Shown one piece after another: positions 8,509 through 16,659 of a stretch of DNA of 64,000 bases. The position numbers and the translations under genes were made by a program. Source of the stretch: Bacteroidales bacterium UBA4345. GTDB taxonomy: Bacteria > Bacteroidota > Bacteroidia > Bacteroidales > Paludibacteraceae. The DNA lies in the NCBI GenBank assembly GCA_002396385.1, contig DGTD01000101.1, positions 40,945 through 104,944 on the forward strand. The letters run 5' to 3'. The notes beneath the pieces are model-generated. The model saw only the letters and a program-made list of their open reading frames with translations, was not told the origin of the DNA and searched no databases. The stretch's first letter is position 1; every line of letters begins with the position of its first letter.

Positions 8509-8964
8509 ATGAAAACAATAAAGTCCTTCCTTGCACTTATCGTCCTTCTATGTTTTAATGTAGATGTTTTCTCCCAAGATACCTTGACTATAGTGAGAGA
8601 TTATATAGAAAGCGGTTACAAAGATTTCGCATTCTGTAGATGCCTTTACCGCTCTAATAGCAAAGATTCCACAATCATAAAGGAATTGGTTTCCAAAGAT
8701 GGAAGTACAGCAGGCTATTTTGAAGTAGTAAATATAGGCTTGGAGAATTCTATAATGTTAGATAGTTTAGCAAGAAAGTACTCTAATAAGTACTATGCCA
8801 GTAAATATGATAATCCATTATTGCTAATGAAATGTTTGGACTTCTATAACTCTGCAGAACTAAAAGATAGCGTCAACTCTATTTTAAACAGAGATAAAGA
8901 ATACTACTCTGAGTTAGAATACTATTATAAAAGAGCAATGATCAGAAAAGAAAATATGAAATAA
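8509..8964 (+). CDS. exported Tai4-like (T6SS amidase immunity) protein
   Basis: The 151-residue protein has a signal peptide (MKTIKSFLALIVLLCFNVDV to about residue 22, ending FSQ) and a small helical domain. The pattern CRCLYRS, then a GSTAGYFE segment, then YASKYDNPLLLMKCLDFYNS closely resembles the Tai4 family (PF16695), periplasmic proteins that neutralise type VI secretion amidase effectors. No T6SS gene or amidase is near, so it may be an orphan immunity gene or a domesticated relative. It has its own promoter and is AT-rich. The assignment rests on recognised pattern only, so it is moderate; an unrelated small periplasmic protein is the alternative. Confidence 0.55.
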   Translation: MKTIKSFLALIVLLCFNVDVFSQDTLTIVRDYIESGYKDFAFCRCLYRSNSKDSTIIKELVSKDGSTAGYFEVVNIGLENSIMLDSLARKYSNKYYASKYDNPLLLMKCLDFYNSAELKDSVNSILNRDKEYYSELEYYYKRAMIRKENMK

Positions 8965-9028
8965 AAAGCATCGTGTGGTCAATGATGTAGACTGAAAGAG
9001 GTTGATTGTTTCTTTTTTTCTGTTCTTG

Positions 9029-9627
9029 TTATAAAAACGTATTCTTTTTAGTTTCTAATTTATTCAATTCAATGCGGCGTTGCTGACGTTTCACTTCAAA
9101 GAATACTGCCGATTGTTCCAGTTCGTTTTCAGCGATGATGTCAATCTCGTTTTCGCCTTTTCGGTCCCACCAACTGTCAATTCTCGTATAATTGCCACTC
9201 TCAATAAACAAATCAACAAAGTAACGTTCAAGAGCAAGCCCGCTAAACATGGCATAATCTCTTTCAATAATGGCTTTCAACTTATCGTACGCACCAATTT
9301 CAATAATGTAGTTGTACTTAAAAATGAATCGAAACCAGAAAATGAAAAAGTTATCGGCCAATTTATAGCGAACATTGGTCGATTTTGACTTCTCGAATAG
9401 GGGTTGTCTTTTCTTAATTAGATTATAGTCGTCTTCAAGTTTAGTTAGGTAACCACCAAGTTCCTTTCCTACTAAATCTTCAATCTCCGAACGTTTAGTA
9501 TATCCGGACGCAATAGCAGACATAATGAAAAATACATACCGTAATCTTTCCCAAATTCCTCAATAAGTGTGTTCTTACCCTCGTTAATGAAGATAGAATC
9601 GCGTTTGCATACAACGTCCAGTATCAT
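9029..9627 (-). pseudogene. remnant of a Bacteroidales AAA/DUF234 ATPase
   Basis: From the ATG at 9627 the frame reads MILDVVCKRDSIFINEGKN and continues to IEEFGKDYGMYF, which matches the middle of the common archaeal-type ATPase with a C-terminal DUF234 nuclease-like domain. The frame then breaks near 9530 and continues in another frame from 9523 as SAIASGYTKRSEIEDLVGKE through WWDRKGENEIDIIAEN, the conserved nuclease-like core. The N-terminal P-loop ATPase domain (about 200 residues) is absent, and the C-terminus ends early after ELNKLETKK. It is therefore broken at both ends and by a frameshift. A -7 box and a 44-bp palindrome sit just upstream. Confidence 0.8.
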
Positions 9628-9634
9628 TTACTCA

Positions 9635-9678
9635 GAAACGGCTGTTTCCGAAACCGCGGTTTCGGAAACAGCCGTTTC
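9635..9678. repeat. 44-bp perfect palindrome
   Basis: The arm 9635-9656 is the exact reverse complement of 9657-9678 with no spacer. Inside, GAAAC and GTTTC alternate six times, so several nested hairpins are possible. It lies between the -7 box at 9683-9690 and the start codon of the ATPase remnant, the place for an operator or a leader hairpin. It could also be a dispersed palindromic repeat; only one copy is in this window. Confidence 0.9.
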
Positions 9679-9682
9679 GCTA

Positions 9683-9690
9683 CAAAAATA
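9683..9690 (-). promoter_or_regulatory. -7 box (TAttTTTG) of the ATPase remnant
   Basis: Exact TAnnTTTG on the minus strand, directly upstream of the 44-bp palindrome. Predicted transcription would start at or in the palindrome. No clear -33 box. Confidence 0.45.
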
Positions 9691-9913
9691 CGAAATAATT
9701 TTTTTGACGATATGCTAATAGGCGGAAATAAATAGTAGCTAGCTGTTTACAGATTATCTGACTAAGGAAAACATATTTGACAATGCCATAAAAATAGAAA
9801 ATGAGCATGTGTTGAGGCGGTAAACGCAGAGAGAAAAAGACTAAATAAAGGAAGCGCCGTGCTTGCGTTGCATATATTTTCAAATTGAATGGCGTTTAAC
9901 TCACAATTTTGAG
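9691..9913. other. intergenic stretch, no gene seen
   Basis: AT-rich stretch separating the accessory left end from the GC-richer core genes. I see no coding frame or RNA gene. Confidence 0.5.
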
Positions 9914-9921
9914 TAACTTTG
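9914..9921 (+). promoter_or_regulatory. -7 box (TAacTTTG) of the DUF2723 operon
   Basis: Exact TAnnTTTG box 57 bp before the ATG at 9979; -33 box not clear. Confidence 0.5.
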
Positions 9922-9978
9922 CATATTATTGCCGAAATGGCGATTGGATGAGAATATAAAAGAATTCTTAAATATATA

Positions 9979-12900
9979 ATGAAACGTTTTAAACAGTTAA
10001 ACAACGCTGTCGGATGGGTGGTTTGTGCCATCGCTTGCGCAGTGTACTTAATGACGATTGAGCCAACAGCCAGTTTCTGGGACTGTGGCGAGTTCATTGC
10101 CACTTCTTACAAGATGGAGATAGGTCACCCGCCTGGTGCTCCGTTCTTTATGATGCTGGGTCGCATTTGTTCTTTGTTTGCTTCCGATCCTTCGCAAGTG
10201 GCCATGATGGTGAACGCATTCTCTGCCTTGTGTAGTGGTTTTACTATCTTGTTCTTGTTCTGGACAATTACCCATATTGCCCGCCGTATTGAGGTGCCAA
10301 ACGAAGTGTTCAAAAGCAATGGCGAAATATCGTTGGGTAAGACGATTGGCATTCTTGGCGCCGGTGTGGTGGGTGCTTTGGCTTATACTTTCTCCGACAC
10401 TTTCTGGTTCTCGGCGGTGGAAGGTGAGGTTTACGCCTCGTCTTCGCTGTTTACCGCTGTGGTTTACTGGTGTATGTTGAAGTGGGAAGACTGTGCCGAC
10501 GAACCTTATGCAAACCGTTGGTTGGTGCTCATTGCCTACCTGATGGGTTTGTCTATCGGTGTGCACTTGTTGAACCTGCTTTCTATTCCGGTTCTGGTAT
10601 TGGTTTACTATTACCGCAAGACCGAGAATCCGACTACTCAGGGCACTATTGTTGCGCTGGTGGTATCTTGTTTCATCTTGGTAGCCATCCTTTACGGACT
10701 CATTCCTGGCTTCGCCCAGGTGGCTGGCTGGTTCGAGTTGGCGTTTGTCAACGGCATAGGACTGCCATACAATACGGGTGTGGTTGTTTATGCGCTGATT
10801 CTGATCGGCTTGCTGGTATGGGGTATCGTACTTACTGGCGAGAACAATAGCCTGGTCAATGACTCGGTTGAACGTGGAAGCAACCAGCATTACAAAGTCT
10901 TGGGCGTTTTTGTTGGCACCATCGTACTGTTGGGTATACCATTCTTTGGCTCGGGTACCTTCAAACATATCTTCTTGGCCCTCTTGTTGGTGGGCGGCCT
11001 TGTTTATGTCCTTCTCAATCATGGCGAGAAAGTGCAGCTTCCAATGCTCAACACCGTACTTGTTTGTTGTGCGATGGTGCTGATGGGCTATTCTACCTAT
11101 GCCCCTCTGGTTATCCGTTCTGCCGCTAATCCGACAATGGACGAGAACTCGCCCGACGATGTGTTCTCGTTGAAGAGTTATCTGAACCGTGAACAGTATG
11201 GCGACCGCCCGCTGTTCTATGGTGAGTCTTATGCGGCCGAATATCGCCGTGTAAATAACGGAAACGGGCAGTGGACTGTCGATATCGACGAAGGCGAAGC
11301 TTTGTATGCGAAGGCCATCAAAACGAACGATAGTGAAGAAGACCACTATGTACTGTACGACCATAAGAAGGATTACAAGTATTGTCCTGAATTCAATATG
11401 TTGTTCCCTCGTATGTACAGCCGCCAAGGCTCGCACGTCAACGCGTACAAGGAGTGGGGCTCTGTGGGTAACGGAAAAACCATTGCCTACCAAAACATGG
11501 GGCAGATGCAGACCGCTCAGGTTCCGACCCAGCTCAACAACATCAAGTTCTTCCTGACTTACCAGGTCGGCTTTATGTATTGGCGTTACTTTATGTGGAA
11601 CTTTGTAGGCCGACAAAACGATATTCAGGGTCATGGCGAAATTGTGCACGGCAACTGGTGCAGCGGTATTCCGTTTGTTGACAATCTGCTGGTGGGTGGC
11701 GATGCTGACCTGACTCCCGACCAGTTGAAAAACAACAAGGGGCACAACTGCTATTACTTCCTGCCGCTTATTTTGGGTATCCTTGGCATCTTGTACCAGT
11801 TCGGACGCGATGACAAAAACAATAAAGTTGGTATGCAGACGTTCTGGCAAGTGTGCATTTTGTTCGTGCTGACGGGTCTGGCAATTGTGGTTTATTTGAA
11901 CCAAACCCCTTACCAGCCACGTGAGCGTGACTATGCCTATGCCGGCTCGTTCTATGCCTTCACTATTTGGATTGGCTTAGGTGTGTTGTTTGTGTACGAC
12001 CTTGTGAAAAAATGGTTGGATCCGAAATTGGCCGCCGCACTGGCTTCGGTTGTGTGCTTGGGTGTACCTGTGCTGATGGCACAGCAGAACTGGGACGACC
12101 ACGACCGCTCGAACCGTTACACTTGTCGTGATTTCGGTGGCGACTATTTACGCTCGCTGGCGCCTAACTCCATCATCTTCACCAACGGCGATAACGATAC
12201 CTTCCCTCTATGGTATAACCAGGAAGTGGAGGGCGATTGCAAAGGCGACTCTTTGAAAGCCCAATACCAGAACAAGCGTGTGGCTAACCTCAGCTACTTG
12301 CAGATGGCATGGTACGTTGCCCAAATGACACGCGACGCTTACGATTCGAAGGGCTTCGACTTGTCGCTGAAAGAAGCTGACTATTCGATGGGTAAACTCG
12401 ATGTGGCTTATGTGGTCGACCTGTTCCAGGGACAGGCCATCAGTGTGAAAGATGCCATTTCGTTGCTTACCAGCAGTGAGTCGCAAGCGAAAATCAAACA
12501 GCGTGTGGGCATGTCGGGCGACGATGCCGCTGTTGTTCCTTGTACCCACCTCTTCCTGGAGGTTGACTCTGCTGAGGCCGTTAACAATGCTGGTGCCGAT
12601 CCTGCTAAAATCCACCAAGAACTGAATATGTTCCGGTACGATATGCAGACCGCCATTTTGAAGAACGACAAACTCAGCAATGCCGAGAAAAACGCTGAAC
12701 TTCAGAAACTGCTTGGCCTGAAGACCTACCGCATCAACATCGACTTGTCGGGCAAGCGTTATTTGGGCAAACAGGAAATCTTCATTCTCGATATGTTGGC
12801 CAACAACCACTGGAAACGTCCGGTATATTATGCCGTAACCGTGGGTAGTGAGAGCAAGTTGGGCCTGCAGCCTTACTTCCGTCTTGAAGGTATGGCTTAC

Positions 12901-13482
12901 AGGGTTATGCCTTACCGTTGTGGCGGACGTTGTGCGACCGACGTCATGTACAACAACATGATGAACAAGTTTGAGTTCGGTAATGCAAGCGACCCTAATG
13001 TCTACCTCGAAGAGAACAACTTGCGCATGTGCTCTACTTTCCGCAATATGTTTGTGATGCTGGCCAGCGACCTTTATGAGGAAGGAAAACGCGACAGTGC
13101 CAAGAAGGTACTCGACTATGCATTGGACAAACTGCCTTCGGCGACTATTCCGCTTAGCGAGTATGACCTCGGACTGGTCGACCTCTATTACCGGATGAAC
13201 CAGACACAGACTGCAGACAAGTATGCGGCAGAGTTGATTAACAACGCTAGCCAGTATGTCAACTGGTTGTCTTCTTTGAAGCCTGAAAAGATGCGTACGG
13301 CTAATGTCGAATTCTCCAAACAGCGCAGGGTGTTGCTGACCATGGGTTCTATTGTGAAACAATACGGACGTAATGAACTGGCTGCCAAGTGTGAAACCGC
13401 GCTCAAGGCTTCGGAACCCGCTTACCAGTATTTGGTCAATACCTCGTCTCCTGAGGCGGAGCCAGTTGACGAAGACGAGTAG
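9979..13482 (+). CDS. DUF2723 / TMEM260-type GT-C glycosyltransferase
   Basis: This large inner-membrane protein (1167 residues) has about a dozen hydrophobic segments in the first 400 residues and again around 590-700. The N-terminal TASFWDCGEF (residues 31-40) carries the acidic residue expected in the first loop of GT-C enzymes, followed by GHPPGAPF. These define DUF2723 (PF11028), homologous to eukaryotic TMEM260, a protein O-mannosyltransferase. Conserved loop motifs include YQPRERDYAYAGSFYAF and FTNGDNDTFPLWY. The likely role is transfer of a sugar from a lipid carrier to exported proteins; substrate is inferred. It is followed after only 5 bp by a polysaccharide deacetylase gene, indicating an operon. 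Confidence 0.85.
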   Translation: MKRFKQLNNAVGWVVCAIACAVYLMTIEPTASFWDCGEFIATSYKMEIGHPPGAPFFMMLGRICSLFASDPSQVAMMVNAFSALCSGFTILFLFWTITHIARRIEVPNEVFKSNGEISLGKTIGILGAGVVGALAYTFSDTFWFSAVEGEVYASSSLFTAVVYWCMLKWEDCADEPYANRWLVLIAYLMGLSIGVHLLNLLSIPVLVLVYYYRKTENPTTQGTIVALVVSCFILVAILYGLIPGFAQVAGWFELAFVNGIGLPYNTGVVVYALILIGLLVWGIVLTGENNSLVNDSVERGSNQHYKVLGVFVGTIVLLGIPFFGSGTFKHIFLALLLVGGLVYVLLNHGEKVQLPMLNTVLVCCAMVLMGYSTYAPLVIRSAANPTMDENSPDDVFSLKSYLNREQYGDRPLFYGESYAAEYRRVNNGNGQWTVDIDEGEALYAKAIKTNDSEEDHYVLYDHKKDYKYCPEFNMLFPRMYSRQGSHVNAYKEWGSVGNGKTIAYQNMGQMQTAQVPTQLNNIKFFLTYQVGFMYWRYFMWNFVGRQNDIQGHGEIVHGNWCSGIPFVDNLLVGGDADLTPDQLKNNKGHNCYYFLPLILGILGILYQFGRDDKNNKVGMQTFWQVCILFVLTGLAIVVYLNQTPYQPRERDYAYAGSFYAFTIWIGLGVLFVYDLVKKWLDPKLAAALASVVCLGVPVLMAQQNWDDHDRSNRYTCRDFGGDYLRSLAPNSIIFTNGDNDTFPLWYNQEVEGDCKGDSLKAQYQNKRVANLSYLQMAWYVAQMTRDAYDSKGFDLSLKEADYSMGKLDVAYVVDLFQGQAISVKDAISLLTSSESQAKIKQRVGMSGDDAAVVPCTHLFLEVDSAEAVNNAGADPAKIHQELNMFRYDMQTAILKNDKLSNAEKNAELQKLLGLKTYRINIDLSGKRYLGKQEIFILDMLANNHWKRPVYYAVTVGSESKLGLQPYFRLEGMAYRVMPYRCGGRCATDVMYNNMMNKFEFGNASDPNVYLEENNLRMCSTFRNMFVMLASDLYEEGKRDSAKKVLDYALDKLPSATIPLSEYDLGLVDLYYRMNQTQTADKYAAELINNASQYVNWLSSLKPEKMRTANVEFSKQRRVLLTMGSIVKQYGRNELAAKCETALKASEPAYQYLVNTSSPEAEPVDEDE

Positions 13483-13487
13483 TATTC

Positions 13488-14105
13488 ATGCTTTCTTTTA
13501 TAGAACACCCTCCGCGCTTCTTCCGTAGGTTCTTCCCTTATGGTTTTTGGTACCGGCCGCAGTCGCAAAAAACGGTGTATCTCACTTTTGACGATGGACC
13601 CATCCCGGAGGTTACCCCGTGGGTCCTCGATGTGCTGGCCCGCTACCAGATTAAGGCGACCTTCTTTATGGTGGGCGACAATGTGCGTAAACACCCCGAT
13701 GTGTTCCAGCAGGTGGTTTCTGCCGGACACTGTATAGGGAACCATACGTTCAACCATGTGCGGGGATTCCGAATGAAGACGGACGACTATGTGGCTAATG
13801 TGGAGTTGGCCGACAGTTACATCCATTCTCATCTGTTCCGCCCTCCACACGGACAGTTCCTCAAGCGCTTGTGGAAGGCTTTGTCGCCAAAGTACAAAGT
13901 GGTCTTTTGGGATGTTGTTACCCGTGACTACAATATGCGCTTGTCGGGTGAATATGTGCTGGGTGTGGTGAAACGCTTTACCCGGAATGGGTCTGTCATT
14001 GTTTTCCACGATTCGCTGAAAAGTGAGGAACGATTGCGGTATGCGCTGCCTAAGGCCATTGAATGGCTCCTCGGACAGGGATACCGGTTCGATGTGGTAG
14101 ACTGA
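13488..14105 (+). CDS. polysaccharide deacetylase (NodB, CE4 family)
   Basis: The 205 residues contain every NodB motif: TFDDGP (catalytic base and metal aspartate), NHTFNH (the two metal histidines), RPPHGQ, the WDV segment and the FHD motif with the catalytic histidine. The enzyme removes N-acetyl or O-acetyl groups from glycans such as peptidoglycan. There is no signal peptide, only a basic, aromatic N-terminus, so its location is uncertain. It begins 5 bp after the glycosyltransferase stop codon and ends before a strong terminator, making a two-gene operon. Confidence 0.88.
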   Translation: MLSFIEHPPRFFRRFFPYGFWYRPQSQKTVYLTFDDGPIPEVTPWVLDVLARYQIKATFFMVGDNVRKHPDVFQQVVSAGHCIGNHTFNHVRGFRMKTDDYVANVELADSYIHSHLFRPPHGQFLKRLWKALSPKYKVVFWDVVTRDYNMRLSGEYVLGVVKRFTRNGSVIVFHDSLKSEERLRYALPKAIEWLLGQGYRFDVVD

Positions 14106-14128
14106 TTTGTACTACCCATATAAAGATT

Positions 14129-14167
14129 AACGCCATTACCGCCATTTGGCTGGTAATGGCGTTTTTT
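14129..14167 (+). terminator. strong intrinsic terminator
   Basis: AACGCCATTACC (14129-14140) pairs perfectly with 14152-14163, with an inner GCCA/TGGC stem, and T residues follow. It ends the DUF2723-deacetylase operon. Confidence 0.88.
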
Positions 14168-14205
14168 CATAGTGGTATGTTCGCCCGCTTTTGATTTGCT
14201 TTTAT

Positions 14206-14213
14206 TAAATTTG
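14206..14213 (+). promoter_or_regulatory. -7 box (TAaaTTTG) of the antiporter gene
   Basis: Exact TAnnTTTG box 26 bp before the ATG at 14240; the -33 element is weak. Confidence 0.5.
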
Positions 14214-14239
14214 TATTGCAATTCTAGAATTAAAACCTA

Positions 14240-16528
14240 ATGGAAGAATTCCCTTTAATTGTTTCCGATTTGGCCCTCATCCTCGTCGCAGCGAGCGTGA
14301 CAACCATTTTGTTCAAATGGTTGAAACAACCTGTTATACTTGGGTATATTATGGCGGGACTTGTCGTTAGCCGGCAGATTCATCTGACTCCCGACGTGGC
14401 CGACACGGCCAATATCGGCACTTGGAGTGAGTTGGGTGTCATCTTCCTGATGTTCGGTTTAGGTTTGGAGTTTAGTTTTAAAAAGTTGCTGAGTGTGGGC
14501 CGCAATGCCCTCGTGGCAGCGGCTGTCATCATTCCGGGAATGATTATATTGGGCACACTGGTCGGCCTGATTCTGGGGTGGTCCCTGACCAACAGCCTGC
14601 TGTTGGGTGGTATGATCAGCATGTCGAGTACGGCCATTATTATGAAGGCTTTCGACGATATGGGCCTGCGTACGCAGAAGTTTACCCAACTGGTGTTGGG
14701 TGTACTTATTTTCGAGGACCTTATAGCCATCTTGTTGCTGGTGATTATTTCTACCACGGCGGTCAGCAAGAGTTTCGAGGGCGGACAACTGCTGTTTGCC
14801 TTGGCAAAGTTGTCTTTCTTTATGGTGCTGTGGGTGCTCAGCGGTATCTTTATTCTGCCGTCTTTACTGAAAGTGCTGAAAAAGCGGGATATATTGAACG
14901 ACGAGACTCTGATGGTGATTTCGTTGGGGCTTTGTTTCCTGATGGTGATTGTGGCCACTTATGTCGGTTTCTCTTCCGAACTTGGCGCCTTTGTCATGGG
15001 CTCTGTCTTTGCCGAAACGGTCGAGGCCGAACGGATAGAGAAGGTGGTGAAACCGATGAAGGACCTTTTCGGTGCTGTTTTCTTCGTGTCGGTGGGTATG
15101 ATGATCGATTTGTCGGTTTTGGGTGAATACACCCTCGAGATAGTCGCTATTTCGCTGACGGTGATTGTCGGACAGATATTTTTCGCCTCGTGCGGATTCC
15201 TCTTGTCGGGACAGACGCTGAAGACGTCTATCCAGTCGAGTTTCTGCCTGACCCAGGTGGGCGAGTTCGCATTTATAATCGCCATGTTGGGAACCAACTT
15301 GGGGCTGTTGGGAAAGCATGTCTATCCGGTTATCGTTGCGGTTTCGGTCATTACCATTTTCGTCACCCCGTTCATCATGAAGTCGGCTATGCCGTTCTAT
15401 GGGTTCCTCGACCGCAAACTGACCCCTAAACAGAAACTCTTTCTGGAACGTACCAACCTGAATGCGGGCGTTAGTGTACATAACGAGAATATGTGGCAGA
15501 GCCTGTTGTCGTCCATTTTCCGTATTGTGGGTGTTTACTCGGTCATCATTGTCTTTGTGCTGCTGGTCTATTGCAAGTATTTGTTGCCGATGGTGGCAAA
15601 AATGGGATTTTGGCCAAAGACGGCATTGGCGGTGCTCACTATTCTGCTGATGGCTCCTTTCTTGCGTGCCATCATTGCAAAGAAGAACCATTCGCGCGAA
15701 TACAAGTTCCTGCTGGCAAGTAACAAGACGAACATTGCTCCGCTTATGGCGCTTTCGCTGGTGCGTTTCCTGTTGGCCATTTTCTTTGTGGTGTTCCTGC
15801 TCATAAAGACGTACAATACCGCCACGGGAATGCTCTTCGCCTTGTCGACCATTCTGGTCATGGCCATGTTCTCGTCGCGTTTCCTCAAAATGTACTCCAT
15901 TCGGTTAGAGCGCCGGTTCTTCTCGAACCTGAACCAGCGCGAATACGAGGCCGACAAGCAGGTGAAGGCGGGTCAGGTGTTCCGTAATGCACGCCTCTCC
16001 AGCCGTTTGCAGGCCTACGACCTGCACCTGTCGAGTTTCGAGGTGGCGCCTGATAGCCCTGTTTGCGGAAAAACGCTGATAGAGTCCGATTTCCGACGCA
16101 AATACGGGGTTCATGTGGTGTCTATAATCAGGGGGCCTTACCGCATCAACATACCGGGAGGCCGCGAGCAGCTTTTCCCTTCCGACAAGGTGTTGGTGCT
16201 CGGCTCCGATACCCAATTGGCGGAAATTGAGGGCATGTTCTCGTCGAAACTGAACCCTGGCGAGGAACCTCTGAACCAGGAGGTCAGCCTCGAACAGCTG
16301 GAAATATCCAAATTCAATCCGCTGGTTGGCAAAACTATCTTGGAAAGCGGCATCCGCGACTATAACAAGTGTTTGGTGGTGGGTATTGAACGTGATACCG
16401 AGTCGATGATGAACCCTGATGTGAGAACCCAGTTCCAGGCGGGAGACGTGATTTGGATTGTCGGCGAAAAAGACCGCATCAGGGAACTGATGAATACCGA
16501 CACGGTGTCGATTATGGAGTCGAACTAA
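14240..16528 (+). CDS. Kef-type monovalent cation:proton antiporter (CPA2) with RCK_C domains
   Basis: Residues 1-390 form a CPA2 exchanger fold with motifs GLGLEFSFKKL, LLGGMISMSSTAIIMKA and GAFVMGSVFAET. Unlike E. coli KefB/KefC, there is no NAD-binding RCK_N domain. Instead a second block of about four membrane segments (roughly residues 425-560) separates the exchanger from two C-terminal RCK_C (TrkA-C) domains at about 595-675 and 690-760. RCK_C domains bind small ligands such as nucleotides and gate transport. Potassium or sodium exchange for protons at the inner membrane is likely. The gene is monocistronic with its own promoter. Confidence 0.85.
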   Translation: MEEFPLIVSDLALILVAASVTTILFKWLKQPVILGYIMAGLVVSRQIHLTPDVADTANIGTWSELGVIFLMFGLGLEFSFKKLLSVGRNALVAAAVIIPGMIILGTLVGLILGWSLTNSLLLGGMISMSSTAIIMKAFDDMGLRTQKFTQLVLGVLIFEDLIAILLLVIISTTAVSKSFEGGQLLFALAKLSFFMVLWVLSGIFILPSLLKVLKKRDILNDETLMVISLGLCFLMVIVATYVGFSSELGAFVMGSVFAETVEAERIEKVVKPMKDLFGAVFFVSVGMMIDLSVLGEYTLEIVAISLTVIVGQIFFASCGFLLSGQTLKTSIQSSFCLTQVGEFAFIIAMLGTNLGLLGKHVYPVIVAVSVITIFVTPFIMKSAMPFYGFLDRKLTPKQKLFLERTNLNAGVSVHNENMWQSLLSSIFRIVGVYSVIIVFVLLVYCKYLLPMVAKMGFWPKTALAVLTILLMAPFLRAIIAKKNHSREYKFLLASNKTNIAPLMALSLVRFLLAIFFVVFLLIKTYNTATGMLFALSTILVMAMFSSRFLKMYSIRLERRFFSNLNQREYEADKQVKAGQVFRNARLSSRLQAYDLHLSSFEVAPDSPVCGKTLIESDFRRKYGVHVVSIIRGPYRINIPGGREQLFPSDKVLVLGSDTQLAEIEGMFSSKLNPGEEPLNQEVSLEQLEISKFNPLVGKTILESGIRDYNKCLVVGIERDTESMMNPDVRTQFQAGDVIWIVGEKDRIRELMNTDTVSIMESN

Positions 16529-16659
16529 ATAGATGGTTCTAATGTCCACAAATAGAGATAAGATACGCTTATGAAAAAGATATTCGTTATATGTTGAAAT
16601 ACCATTGCCCATAAGTTGCCCAACAATGCTTTGAAGGACAAAATGAACGACCGAGAGAT

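Noticed and set aside
10048..11904. 618-codon open frame antisense to the DUF2723 gene
   Set aside because: It is a shadow of codon usage in the real gene. It has no family motif and the sense frame carries all DUF2723 signatures.
12208..13362. 384-codon antisense frame
   Set aside because: It lies wholly inside the DUF2723 gene and lacks recognisable protein features or a plausible promoter.
14864..15691. 275-codon antisense frame in the antiporter gene
   Set aside because: Its composition (many Gln, His and Arg) is typical of the complement of membrane-protein coding sequence.
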